Position numbers and translations under genes: made by a program
Part shown: positions 1 through 11,446 of the stretch, in pieces
Position numbering within the stretch: the first letter of the stretch is position 1
Layout: every line of letters begins with the position of its first letter
The notes under the pieces: generated by a model
The model's input: the letters and a program-made list of their open reading frames with translations, nothing else
What the model was told of the DNA's origin: nothing
Database searches by the model: none
Source: Phallus indusiatus
Lineage: Eukaryota > Basidiomycota > Agaricomycetes > Phallales > Phallaceae
Direction of reading: 5' to 3'
NCBI GenBank assembly: GCA_027605045.1
Contig: JAQFWX010000061.1
Location: 124,001 to 188,000, forward strand
Length of the DNA stretch: 64,000 nt

Positions 1-995
1 CCTCAGAACGTTGCACGGACTATAGCGATTATCAAACAACTAGGTACTACATGTTGTTTCACATAAAAGACACAATCTCACATCACTCCAGCGAATCTGT
101 TCAAGGATCAAACAGACGTCGTCACGGCAATTGCACCATTGAATGAGTCAGGTCATCCTTACTTCTAACGCAATTTGCGATGTTAACTCATGTTAGACCC
201 GCTGGATTTTACCCCGGAGTTCTTCCCATTGTTGAACAATACTGGCGTGACTCGTACAAGAGCATCCGGAACCCGTCGGGAAACCAAAAGTCCAACCTGG
301 TGCAGGTGATACATGACGCGTTCCAGAGTCCCAGCCAGTGGGACGGATTTGAAGCCGCACCGGCATTTCAGGGTGTTATGATGGACACCCACATTTACCA
401 AATGTTTTCATATCAAGCGGTCTCCCAGACTTGGAACCAACACATCGCAGTAAGGGTTTAAGCTATGTGTGCCCCCTGATTTCCCATTGTTAAATAACCA
501 TCATCAGAGCGCATGTGCACAGAGATCTCGACTGGCGTCATTTACTACACTCTGGCTTGTCGTCGGAGAATGGACGACGGGAAGCACAGACTGTGCCGAA
601 TATCTCAATGGACGAAATACCAGTTCGAAGTATGAAAAATATGTGGGAAGCTGCGCAGGTCTGTCAGGCAGCGCAAAAACCTTCAGCTTGGATTATAAAA
701 CATTCATGAGGAAGTTTTATGAAGCCCAGGTGAGATTCGAAAGTCAGTTTCATTGAATAGTCTTGATAAAATACATAACACTTGTTAAGATCGATTCCTA
801 TGAAAGGGGAGCGCAAGGTTGGATCTACTGGTATGATCATTGAAAAGGAAGACATTGAATCCCGCTGATTGTTAATGTATCCGTAGGACATGGAAAGCCG
901 AGAATGCAGATGATTGGTCGTATCAAGCAGGCCTGGCTGGAGGGTGGATTCCTCGTAACCCGTCTGATCGACAATTTCCCAATATTTGCTCCTGA
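1..995 (+). CDS. Exo-1,3-beta-glucanase (GH5), 5' end cut by window edge
   Basis: This is the C-terminal part of a secreted glucan 1,3-beta-glucosidase that trims cell-wall beta-1,3-glucan. Six exons join in phase: 1-43, 92-146, 197-449, 508-729, 790-830 and 887-995, ending at TGA 993-995. The first joined piece contains IAPLNEP, where the Glu is the expected GH5 acid/base. Later pieces read MMDTHIYQMF, LVVGEWTT (the GEW Glu is the expected nucleophile), QGWIYWTWK and a NICS end. Every junction matches the complete GH5 gene at 52064-53965, which supports this exon model. The signal peptide and the N-terminal half lie outside the window. The family call is firm; only the missing 5' end is unknown. 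Confidence 0.9.
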
Positions 996-2233
996 GATTT
1001 CCACAACTATAAACGCCGTATAGTGCATGATCCGGAAGGAGTTTGTTAATTCTGGATGTTTGACGTGTTTTTCATATTACTAGGTGGTATGATTTCTTCT
1101 AGTTTGTCCGCAACAATTAGCCCTATGACTCCTGTGACACCCAAAGTTAGACCGAATATCAATCTTGTGCGTTTCGGTAAATCTATCGGATCCTCTTTAG
1201 TAAATGTATTATGTGATTTCTAAGCAAAAGCGGAAAACCTACGGGTATAAGATTCCCAGAGGGTACGGGGGTTTCTTGCCATGTTGATGAGAACGGCAAC
1301 GAATGTGACAAATGTGACATTGCCTCTCGGGCGTCTAACCTTCCGTTCAAATTGTTAGTTCGGTAACTTTTTTTGAATCGTTTCTTCGCTGTGTAAAACA
1401 ATTCAAGTCCAAAGGTTATTCTGCGAACAAGCAAATTTTTCATTTTCATGAAATCAATGTCGAATTAAGTTCTGGGATGTAACTTTGTGAGGGAACCGAG
1501 AACCCTCTACCTGATGAATCGATGACCAGTCAATCTCCCGTTGAGTTTTGGATTGTTCTCTTGTCAAGCAACGCGGTGGAACAATTCCGGTTGATATGTC
1601 ATGACATGATGAGTCACAAAGCTTCACATTCTTCATACCTCTGTCATTCCTTTTTCCCTGGGTTGCAGCTTCTTGAGGCTGTCTTTTTATATACGCCCTT
1701 GGCATGCCGCATGCCTCGAGATCTCCTGAAACCTTAGTAAGAAACGTCTTTAGTGCAATGCCAAGGCATCGTGCCTATGCTGATGCGAATCAGATACGGA
1801 AGGAGGATGACATAGCTAATGGGCTTGTAAGCCTCCAGTAATTTCTATTTTAGACTCTTCCATCTGTGAAAGTGGGAATGGCTTACACATCTTCCTCCGT
1901 TGTAGCTCGTAGCCGAACCGGACTCTCCAGGCATCTCAGCTTTCACTGACTCAACACAACCCTCGAGGTTCTTCTTTATTTATCGTTTTACGGCGGAAGA
2001 CTGAGAGATGGCAGAAATGTGTCACATAATCACCACTCTCCGGAACCGGAAGCCTGACAATTGACTATCTCTTCACCTTCTCCGCTGTGAGATTACAAAC
2101 ACGAACTTTATATACTCATTCAAAAAACGTTATAAAATGGGTACATTCAAAGTGGAAAGTTCTCCGTGCCAGCTTAGACACTCGCTCACCTCCGAAAAGT
2201 CCTACATCAGCCACTTTTTCTTCCCTATTACTC
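996..2233. other. Intergenic spacer
   Basis: This 1.2 kb separates the GH5 stop from the transporter start. Only short open frames occur on either strand, and none shows a recognisable domain or a consistent exon chain. Promoter elements of the transporter probably lie in the last few hundred bases, but I see no diagnostic motif. Confidence 0.5.
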
Positions 2234-4372
2234 ATGTCTTCTCCAATGTCCACACCTGAATTGACACCCACCGCTACCGTGTGCAGCATGAGCGCAAGGG
2301 CAGAACTCGCAAAAGATCTCGAAAAAGTCGAGAATACCAACAGGAATGCCGAAACTGGTCCCGAAAGTGTGGCTCAACCTGAGCTTTCAAGCCTGAGAAA
2401 GGCTTTACTCCTTTCTGTCCTCTGCTCCGCTCAATTTTTCGATATATTCAACGCCGTGAGCGTTATAATTGCCCTTCCCGATGTAGGTATCCCGCGATCC
2501 ATTTTTGTGTCTCATGTAATTAATCTGTTCCGTAGATTTCAAATGCGCTTCATTTCCCCTCGGGAGCCCTACAATGGGTTGTCTCCGCTTACACATTAAC
2601 CTTTGCTTCTACATTCTTATTGGCTGGACGATTGACGGACATCTATCACGCAAAACCTATATTCTGCGCCGGCTATCTCATGGTTGGGATACTTAGCATT
2701 CTTTGTGCAGTCAGCGTCAATCCCATTATGCTATTAGTCTTCCGAGCTATCCAAGGGATCGGTAAGTCCGTTTGCTCAGTGTAGGCCTCACATGTTTTAA
2801 TAATATTGACATAGGTGCTGCTATGACCTTTCCCTCTGCATTGGCAATGATTGTTCAGTATTTCCCCGGGAAAGCCGAACAAAGTCGCGCTTTAGCTATT
2901 TTTGGAGGCTTCGGTGCTATTGGAAATGTCATCGGATTCATTCTTGTAAGGCTTGAAGCTTGAGTTTTCAATTAGAGGACTATTACTCATTTTAAATGCA
3001 GGGTGGTATCTTGACGGCACGTACCAGTTGGCGATGGAGTACGTGTATATTTGTTTTTTTAAAATTATCGCCGGACTAGATTTTGACAATATCACAGTTT
3101 TCTACTTGGTGGCTATCATTGTCACACCATTTTCCCTTGTTTCGGTCTTTGTTCTACCCAAGTCTTCGCGTAAGGCAGAAAACAAGGGTCGCAATCTTGA
3201 TTGGCAAGGTGTCGTAGCTTTATCAGGCGGGTTAATCTTACTCGTCTATGGACTCACAGACGGAAACAACGGTGGTAAGTTTCACAGGGCTTAATTGAAT
3301 CCATGCAGAATCGCTCATTCCCTATACAGGTTGGGGTCGACCACAAATCATCGTGACACTGGTGTTTTCTGTAGTCTTCCTGGCTGGGTTCTTTATCATC
3401 GAATACGTGGTCTCTGATCCAGCAATTCCCCCCAAGACATGGAAGATTCGCAATTTCGTTCCTCTTTTCATCTATTGTTGGAGGTTTGTTCCTTTCCAGA
3501 GTTTTTTGTTTGAGCGATGGTTGACAAGAATTGCAGTCTGTATTGGTTCCTAAACTGTGCCGAAATCCAATTAATTCAGGTATTCCAAGTAAGCAAATTC
3601 AATTCAAAATAAATAGAGGACGCGTTGTTTAATTGTCATTTAGGACCTCTGGGGATGGTCAGCCATTAAAGCGGCGGTGCACTGTATACCAATAGGTTGG
3701 TCATACCACAGTCAAAATAATTTCACGGTAATATTGACCATGTCTGTATAGGAATCGCTGGCGGGATAAGCACATACATTGCAGGCATTCTTGCTTTGCA
3801 TATTCCCAAAAAAATATTGCTTCTCAGTGGCCAGGTAAAAATTTCAACCTCGTACGTCTTTTGAACAAGAGATAACTTACACTGGAATTTTAGGTTCTTA
3901 TGGCAGTGGCTGCAGTTTTGTTCGCGTTAGCGGATTCCCCTGATAAATATTGGAGCCATATACTAGTTGGCATGATTTTGGCCATGATTGGCCTTGCAAC
4001 TGCATATGTAGCCGCCAATGTTTTCATCTTGATGGATGCTCCTAAAGGCCAGGAGGTGAGTTTATGCAGTTTATTCAATTATTGAAAAACAATTCTAATT
4101 AAGATACAAGGGTGTTATCAGTGCAATGATGAACACTGCCTTCCAGCTTGGAGCTACGGTAGGACTAGCGAGTAAGTCCAATAAGCTCTTTTCAACTCAA
4201 AAAAAATGATTGACATTGATGTCCTTTAGTTACCACCGCAGTCACACTGGGTATCAATAATACCTTACCAAATGATCCTGTGTCCCAATTCCAGGGCTAT
4301 CAAGCCTCTTTTTGGTCATTATTAGGGTTGAATGGGCTTATGATCATTTTATCTATTTTCTTTATTCATTAA
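2234..4372 (+). CDS. MFS transporter, drug:H+ antiporter type
   Basis: This is an integral membrane transporter of the major facilitator superfamily, closest in style to fungal DHA2 (14-TM) multidrug exporters. I chose ATG 2234 because it opens a short hydrophilic N-terminus of about 55 residues before the first helix. Twelve exons join in phase: 2234-2482, 2536-2761, 2815-2945, 3002-3038, 3098-3274, 3330-3483, 3537-3588, 3644-3695, 3752-3834, 3894-4055, 4111-4171 and 4230-4372. Family signatures include LPDISNALHF with LQWVVSAYTLTF, the motif A-like GRLTDIYHAKP, RAIQGIGAAMTFPSALA and GGILTARTSWRW. Hydrophobic helices run to the end. The substrate cannot be read from sequence. It converges on the kinase gene at 4558-5403 and is not part of a visible cluster. 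Confidence 0.88.
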
Positions 4373-4557
4373 CTAGATTGCATGTGTTGTATAGAATATC
4401 TGTTATATTATAGAGGCTCGATGCCCTAATGCATTTCAACGAAACGAGCTTTTAAGTTTAATCGTATCGATATTTAATCAAATCATTTCTGAACAAACTG
4501 TGAGTAGTTCTGACAATGAAATGAGATAAATCCATAGCTTGTTGGAAAGAGATAATT

Positions 4558-5403
4558 TCAGAAAACACAGTTGTAATGCAGAAGATTAACAATACGAGTG
4601 ACAGTTTTAATCTCCTTCTCTCGACGCAGACCAGGAAATATACGTCTGAGTACATAATCCCAGCCTGGTGTCATCCACCCTGGATAATGCATTCTGCAGT
4701 ATTCCCAGTATTCCGGGTAGAAGCCGGCGGTTTCCCAATCAATTATAGCAGTAATTGTAGAACCGTCCACAAGAATATTACGGGGCAAAAGGTCACCATG
4801 TGTTAGATTGACAGGGGCGTTGCGCGGTAGGGTGTTAAACAGCTCGACAATATATTCGACCCCACAGAACTCCAAGAACATTTCGCGGTAATGATCAGAA
4901 TATTCCCCTACGCTGTCGAAAGCGTGTTTGGGTGTCCATGGATATGGCATGAACCTGTTGTTATACGGTCCACCAGACACTGAACCGAGGGTACGACTTT
5001 TGTACGAACGCATCTCTGCCAATACTGTGGAGAGTTGATCAGCGATATGGTCAAGTTCTGCAGGTGTTTTGGTCTCAATGACCCCGTCCAGTGGTACACC
5101 AGAGCACTCTTCCATGTAAAAATACCAGACGCCGCAATGACCATAGTCAAGGGGGTTGACAGGCGCACGGGGGAACGGTGGATGAAGGAGCACACGTGGA
5201 GTATGAACGGACAGTTTTCCGAAAAGAAATTTGAGAGCGCGAACTTCTTCCTGGTGGTCCCGGCCCCACTTTACAAGAACTCCGGGGCCAGCTTTAGACA
5301 CAAGTTTGTCGCATGTGTTGATGCGTTCTAAAGCAGCAAGCTGCTTCGACGTCTTCGGTCGCAGTAGAACCGAATCTCTGGTAACTTCCGGTTTCCTTTT
5401 CAT
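4558..5403 (-). CDS. Aminoglycoside-phosphotransferase (APH)-fold kinase
   Basis: This single-exon gene encodes 281 residues with the APH/choline-kinase-like fold. The Brenner catalytic loop reads THGDLLPRNILVDG near residue 200. It is followed by the metal-binding IIDWETAGFYPEYWEY, the usual D-x-E arrangement. The N-terminus carries a degenerate nucleotide-binding region ending in GVLVKWGR, and an hinge-like WYFYMEECSGVPL follows. Fungal genomes carry many such proteins of unknown substrate, so the name implies no antibiotic resistance. The start is the ATG at 5403. The lack of introns is unusual compared with its neighbours. The transporter ends about 185 bases away in the opposite direction. 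Confidence 0.85.
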   Translation of the reverse strand: MKRKPEVTRDSVLLRPKTSKQLAALERINTCDKLVSKAGPGVLVKWGRDHQEEVRALKFLFGKLSVHTPRVLLHPPFPRAPVNPLDYGHCGVWYFYMEECSGVPLDGVIETKTPAELDHIADQLSTVLAEMRSYKSRTLGSVSGGPYNNRFMPYPWTPKHAFDSVGEYSDHYREMFLEFCGVEYIVELFNTLPRNAPVNLTHGDLLPRNILVDGSTITAIIDWETAGFYPEYWEYCRMHYPGWMTPGWDYVLRRIFPGLRREKEIKTVTRIVNLLHYNCVF

Positions 5404-5964
5404 AAACGTAAGTTTTAAACTCGATTCAATATAACCAAAATAGACAGGCTAATTTTCTGCGTTTCGAGGATGGCATGCTGAAAGTCCACAGCTGTGACGG
5501 CGTGACGTGTGGTAAGAGTTTGATTGAACTTGGACAGTAGTGTCCCCCACTTCATTTGGCAGGCAAGACTAGGACCCGAAGTTGAAGGTACGCATTGACA
5601 AAATTTGGTTTTTTCTCATCAATGAGCTTAGGAGCTAAAAAGAAAGTACAGCAACTTGGTATCGGTATTAGTAGTTTACACAAATAATCTTATAGAATAA
5701 TTTTTCAGGCAAATGAAATCCTTGACCTCTATAATACTATTATGGACTCGTACTAGGCCGACAATTCAAACTAGGGTCCTTTAGTTCGTCTGTGGACCCA
5801 CAAAAGAAAAGGTGTTTTCGAGTCCAGGTAGGCCCTCTTTCCAAACCAGGGACGGCATGACGGCATGACGGACTACTCTTGTCTCAGTCAGTATAAAATC
5901 AAACAACAAGTTACGACACCTCGAACTACGAACTCGCACTCCCTTATCCTGTTGAACATTCAAG
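5404..5964. other. Divergent intergenic region
   Basis: These 561 bases lie between the start of the APH kinase (-) and the start of the recombinase-like gene (+), so both promoters should be here. A stretch at about 5840-5875 carries a short direct repeat of ATGACGGC. I see no coding potential. Confidence 0.4.
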
Positions 5965-8900
5965 ATGTCAAACGAGCCATCCTTCCCTGTCCCAGAACTC
6001 AGCCAACCTCTTACTTTTGAACCGTCTGTTTCGAACCAGGCTTCTAAAGAACCAAACACTAGTGCCAACAATGATACTCCCGGGCCACAGCCGGGGGTTC
6101 CTAACGATGATAACCTTCGGAAGACCTTGCTTTTGCATGAAACTTGCGATCAGATTGAAAAGGAATTCTTACCTGGTACGAAAGACCGTCGACAGTACGA
6201 AGCTTATGTAAAGGACTACACCGAATGGTGGAAAACAAACAAGTATTCCTCTATTCCCGCCATGCCTATTACACCCGCTAAAGTGACACATTTCTTGGAC
6301 TACCTACTGAAACGGCCAACAGTAATCTAATCTATCTCCAGTTAAAAGCATACCCATTTACGCTAATGCTCTTACAGTACTCTTCCGACGGAACAGAATT
6401 TCCTCCAAACACTGTTGGTCGGGCGACAGTCGAAAGTGCAGTTAATGCGCTAGAATGGGAACGTAGTAACAACGCACACCGTTACCCGGATGAGCCTGAG
6501 ACCCAAACTAAGCTTCGCTCAGATAATCGTATCAAGGTAATTGAAGCCGCCGTTAGGCGTAACCACCCGGCTCGCGAGACATTATTTCAATTAAGAAAAG
6601 CTATTGGGCACTCGACCTGTACGAATCACATAGCATCTGTTCCTGGTTAAATACTCATAATATTTTTCTTTTAAGATATTTACACTCAAACGGAAATAAT
6701 TGAAACTTCCCGCACCTGCCTTACAGCCGAGACGACTCTTGAAGCATTCGCACTGGCCATTCGCGATCGTGCGCTTTACTTACTACCTGCGTGTACGACG
6801 TTCCGAGGTGACAGCATACGCAACCTCCGTCTTCAAGACCTTTTCTCGCGTCCCGTCAACTATCATACACGTGGAATGGAAAGATTTATTATGGTAAGTA
6901 CCAATATGTCATTAAGAAAGATAAGCTAACCAGCAACCTTCTCAACAGTGCCTGAGATTCTTGTACGCCGAGGACGGCCAACCAGGCAAAGCTAAGCAGC
7001 AAGGAGCAATACGGCATCAGCTCGTTGATTTATGCTTAGTCGGAGCGATTGCGTTACATTTCTTCGTCCAATTTGATCTCCTGAAGCAAAGTGAACAGTG
7101 CAACTGGACGACCGACTTCTCTTCAGGAGCACAAGAAGCAGGATATGGTACCCATGGTCGACGTGAATGGTGGCAGTACCGGGTTTTCCCTGGTGATTCT
7201 GGAATAACTTCGTCAATGACTTCCCAAAGTACTTTTTTTCCTTTTGTTTGGAATATTTCTTTTAAAAAATAATTGCAGGTCATGCGAATCGCATACATCA
7301 ACTTCATGAGACTGCCAGTGCAGTTCTTCCTGACAAAGTTATACAGACTCACAGGTATACGAGGATGATGGTAATGCCTGCAAGCGGCACAAGCAACGAG
7401 GAGGATTATCGGACCTGGGGTAACTCTTATAATTCTGCTTGCAATCGTAAACTGCCACTGGGACCACTTCTGGACGCAGCAATGTATGATCCCCAAATCC
7501 CAACGATGCACTTCTGTGCTCGAGATTTGCTTGGTAGGTTTAATCCATCAATCTAAAAAAAGCTCACTTATTCATGGGCCCGAGCAGAACCACCAACCGA
7601 AGTTATTGAACAAATTTTTCCATGGGTTGAAAATGAATTACAAGCCCTGAAGTTGCGCATCCGAGCAAATAAACGAGCATCTGACTTGGCGCTTGAGAAT
7701 TTTTTCCAATTATTAAAGGATATGCGCAAAATTCTAGTTCAGGATCTAGCTGTTCTATATGCACGGATCCCCGAAAGTTTCATTTATTCATGCGCACCCT
7801 TCAACAGTTCAGCTTTCAGACAGTTTGCGGCTGACGCACCGAAGGAACGCGAAATGGCTGGACTACGAAACGTACCGAGAAATGTCGCTCAACTATATCT
7901 AGCCCTACAACGCACTTTGAAAGAAGTAATGGAAAGCGAAATCGAAGAAGATGCCCCGTCTGTGCCACTTGTGCGCTCGCGAGAAAGCTCTGAAAACCCG
8001 CAGGAGCTAGGGGAGCCTCCCGAAAAAAGGCGCAAGCTTAATACGAAAGCTTCTTTAGATTGTAAGCCTGTTTAGCTGCTTTGCCTAAATCGATCTCCTT
8101 CTGATGAAGCTGGAAAAATAATTAGTATCGACGCCACAGGCAAACCCCCATATCGTTGTGAACACGGCCATAGATTCAACAGGTAAGCGTTCTTCAAATA
8201 TTTTGACCCCAGCTAAAATAAAATGTAGAGCGCGTTCATCCACCGCTCACGGCACCTGCGATTGCAATCCCTGGCTCATCTCGTTTGCCGCACAATCGCG
8301 AGGAAACACCCCCTGATGGTGGTCGACAACTCGCAGAACCCGTTTGTCCCGAAAGTGCAATAGAATCGCCAGTAGAGAATTCGAATATTACCCCAACACT
8401 GCAGGTATGGTCTAAGAATTTTTTTCGCTAGAAGAAATAATTCAGAGTAATAAACTCCATTAGCCTTCGGACACTCCATCAACGTCGTTACCCCGATTTG
8501 GGCCGGGTTCAGAGCATTATCCCCGAAATCTATGGGAGGCGAACTGGCTTGAGTTGACGAAGCGCTACGATATTAATCAGCTGCTACGGCACACGTGGGG
8601 ATGGGAACAAAACCACCTAGTCCCTCACTATAGCTTCCCGAAGGTGACAACATTTGAGCAACTCTGGAGAGAATATACGGAGGGGATTAATGGATACCTC
8701 CCGTTTCGGGAAATCAAGGAGCGGTGGGCAGCTAGGCCAGCTTGGCATCGCAATGAAAATCAAAAAAAAATCGAATATTCCCGGCGTAAGAAAATTATTG
8801 ATCTGATTGAGAAACTTGGAAAGCTTCCAAATTGGACAATTCCGAAAGCTTTGCAGTTTCTTGCGGAACGGTATGGTGGCAGCAAGACTCTGAGAACTTT

Positions 8901-8976
8901 TATGCGGGAAATCAATGCAGAGAAAGTGAAAGAAGTACTTAGAGAATCCGAGAATTATTCAGACTATGTAGAGTAG
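5965..8976 (+). CDS. Crypton/Ndc10-type tyrosine-recombinase-fold protein with GCR1_C domain
   Basis: Nine exons join in phase into about 856 residues: 5965-6321, 6378-6618, 6676-6893, 6949-7228, 7279-7533, 7588-8061, 8126-8182, 8229-8404 and 8464-8976. The N-terminus is low complexity. A central Ndc10-like recombinase core follows. It has FRGDSIRNLRLQDL near residue 242 (the position of the first catalytic Arg), KVIQTHRYT near 385, LPLGPLLDAAMYDPQ near 424, and LEPPTEVIEQIFPWVENE. A KRRKL nuclear-localisation-like run ends this part. The last about 110 residues hold a GCR1_C-type DNA-binding domain (TFEQLWREYTEGINGY, then YSRRKKIIDLIEKL). The same order is known from Crypton transposons and from many host genes of agaricomycetes. 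The nucleophile Tyr appears to be Cys here (ACNRKLP). It is therefore probably a DNA-binding relative or domesticated element, not an active recombinase. Confidence 0.72.
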
Positions 8977-9921
8977 AAAGTATAGGAAGATTAGGCTTTA
9001 TATAATTTTTTTTTACAAAGTTCGCGATGAAATACAAATTGTAGATAATTGACACAATGGGAATGCCGATATACATCACATCGTGGCCCACCATCAGAGA
9101 CGCTAGGATAGGATGGCTGGTGCGAAAGGGAATCCACAGATGTGATGATGAAGATTGGGGTGTAGACTTGGAGTGGATTGGAAGTAAACCAGCGAGTTCA
9201 AATCGCGTCACTCTGTTTACGTCACACCGGGAATAGCCGGGCCCATCCGATACTTTTCGCTATCAACCAGCTTGTTCGTGGAACAATTCGAACCAGATAA
9301 CGCCTAATAATACTTTGTTTGAAAACATTAAAGACATATCATCTGAAAATGTATGTGTTATGACCTACGCTCCTCGCTGTAATTTCCTTCTGTTCAAAAA
9401 CGAAAGCCTCAGGTAGCTTAACGAAAACATTCCCTTTGCCTTTGTTGAGGTCACACCTGGGATCAAGGTGATTAACGTGCTGGACTTTTCAAAGGCAAAT
9501 ATTGAGATCATAGCGATATCCCAAACGCTTACAGATATTTAAAATCTTTAGATCACTTTTCAATTATCTCGCTGGAGAGCACGTTTAGATGGCACGATTC
9601 AATGGTACGCTACGTTATTAATTAATCTGATAAAAAGAACTCGATTAACATTTACAGTCACGGGAATCAGCCATACCCACATCAACGAGATTACACTGAA
9701 GGAGGCTTATCTACCGATACTGGCGGGTAACACGGCGCGGCGATGCTTTCATTGAACAAGGCCAAAGAAGCATGTGTCTGCGTGCTGGAAACCCTTACGA
9801 CAGTATCTACCGAATCATCTTCAGCAACAGTCAATCCCAAAGTTGAACCCGCAGAGGTGGTTGTTTTGGGGGAGCAGAAGTCCATCATCGTCAACAGCTG
9901 ACATCCTCTACACTTGAACCG
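8977..9921. other. Gene-poor stretch downstream of the recombinase-like gene
   Basis: No intact gene is visible. A short chain starting at ATG 9590, spliced at 9606 to a small exon near 9660, gives only about 35 residues before stops. A frame from 9744 stays open for about 50 residues and is rich in Val, Glu and Ser. It may be an upstream, decayed piece of the relic that follows. I cannot assign either piece to a family. Confidence 0.3.
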
Positions 9922-10445
9922 ATGCCTGTCATTGCGCCTATTCCACGGGCGGAACCTGTTAAGCAAACCTTTGTTGTCGAGCCCTTCCCAAGCGTCGCCA
10001 GTCATGGAAGTTCAAACGTTCAAAGACCCGTCTCGTCACAGATGGTGCTAGCGTCGCTCCTCCCGCTCTCGTTACACTCCCTGTTGCTCCTTCACCTTCT
10101 CAGTCAAGAAACGAGCAAAGTGGAGGAGATAAGGAGGGATGTGGTGTTCACCCGGGAGTATCAGGCTTTCGGGCATCTCGACCTTCCAATGCCTTGCAAG
10201 GTAACTGTTTCAGTTCTTTTTTTCCATGATAAGCGTGTTCACATTCTTATTACACCTTGCGTAGAGCGTAAATGAAGTTGTCCAGTGTGCTGAATGCTCG
10301 TTTTGGTCCTGTCAAGGACCTAGAGATACTTCGGTCAAAGGCTTGTGCGTTCCTACGGAAGGCGATCGCTCGGAGCTTAACTTCCTGTGCTAGCGGTGAA
10401 GGTGGTTCCAAATATTTTTGGAGAGCGGTAGTCACACTCGTGTGA
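9922..10445 (+). pseudogene. Relic of an NTF2-RRM (G3BP/Nxt3-like) mRNA-binding protein
   Basis: Coding-like text on this strand jumps between frames. From 9922 one frame reads a Pro/Val linker containing AEPVKQTFVVEPFPS. A second frame near 10046 reads GASVAPPALVTLPVAPSPSQ. Around 10260 a third piece starts SVNEV, and the next frame from 10275 reads KLSSVLNARFGPVKDLEIL followed by RSKACAFL. That last piece resembles beta2-beta3 (RNP1) of the RRM found near the C-terminus of fungal G3BP-like proteins. It continues with RKAIA and SGEGG as expected, but about eight residues seem missing after CAFL. A stop follows at 10443-10445. Frame changes that introns do not explain, plus the gap, point to a dead copy. 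The family link is from memory and is an inference. Confidence 0.5.
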
Positions 10446-10796
10446 TTATTGAGACACGCTAAGAGAGATCGGAAAGATAGCGGCACAAAAGCCTCATATA
10501 AGGTAAGGATGCTGATATATTGTTGTCGCAGTTTATGAACGTTGCACTCCCGCATTACTGCGCAGTTTATAGTTATCAAAGAAGTCTTCTTGCCATAAAC
10601 TATGAGCATGACAACCATTTTAAGGTCCGAATGAAATGTCTTGGAATTATCGAGAATCTGTGTCGCGGCTCGTTGTCTTGAAGTGATTAGAGTGTGGCGT
10701 CGATAACTCGGTTAGTGAACATCCAGGCCATCTAATGATCCCTGTCGCTTCATAACCTGGCGAACCGTCAATATACTAGTATCGACGGGGAAGAGA

Positions 10797-11446
10797 ACAT
10801 ATACATATATTTAACCTTCAAGTTAATGGACGTCCTCAATCCGTGGGCCCGAAGAATCCTCTGTTCACCATTCTTTATGACCCCTCCGCGCTTGTTCAGC
10901 TATGGAAACTCTTGGTCTGTTGCAAACGGGAAACGAAAAGGTATTTTCTGCTCGTGAAATCGAAGATTGACAGCCAGAAGTTGGACGAGCTATTTGCCGC
11001 TATGGACGAACTGGCGCGATCAGACGACTTGGAAAACTTACCTTATAGATGTCAGTGCGACTGTGCGATAAGGGGTTCAGAGATGATATTCGTTCTGCAT
11101 TAGCGGCATCTGCGCGCGAGTGTGGACAACTTATAGGCGTGTCTCACATACAACTTGACGCCACCGCCGATCAATCTACACCTGAGAATCCTGCGTCAGA
11201 CAAGGACCACGATTCCGAAGAACGTGCTCAGGTGTTTGAGGTACTTTTTTTTCACAGATTTCATCATCCTTGAAAGTTCCTTACTAAGACATTTATCTAG
11301 CATAAAAACTATCACCCCGTAGCTGATTGGATGAAAAAGGTGTTCAAATCCGTTTGGTTAAAGATACCCCGTCATAGTACCAGTGATCAGTCAACTGCTA
11401 GGCCGATCCCGCTTAGTGAAATGAGCCCTACCCCAAATACATAGCA
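10797..11446 (+). pseudogene. Unrecognised coding-like fragments, possibly a decayed gene
   Basis: One frame is open from about 10837 to 11103 and contains the helical-looking IDSQKLDELFAAMDELARSD. The sense then seems to continue one frame over from 11049 as LRDDIRSALAASARECGQ-like text (the printed frame has FRDDIRSALAASARECGQLI). A clean splice at about 11240-11300 leads into HKNYHPVADWMKKVFKSVW and a stop at 11444-11446. No intron of normal length explains the frame change near 11045. At 10910-10970 all three frames are open, so the true reading is uncertain. I do not recognise the family. It may be a broken gene or the 3' end of a gene whose exons I could not resolve. Confidence 0.25.

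Noticed and set aside
4558..5403. Antibiotic-resistance kinase
   Set aside because: The APH fold is clear, but fungal genomes carry many such kinases with unknown substrates. Nothing here indicates drug resistance or horizontal transfer beyond the lack of introns.
9190..9205. Second tRNA-like GAGTTCAAATCGC motif
   Set aside because: The T-stem pairing is poor, and no anticodon arm or acceptor stem is visible upstream.
10250..10618. Minus-strand open frame of 122 codons
   Set aside because: It is antisense to the RRM-like relic and has no family signature. The plus-strand similarity explains the openness better.
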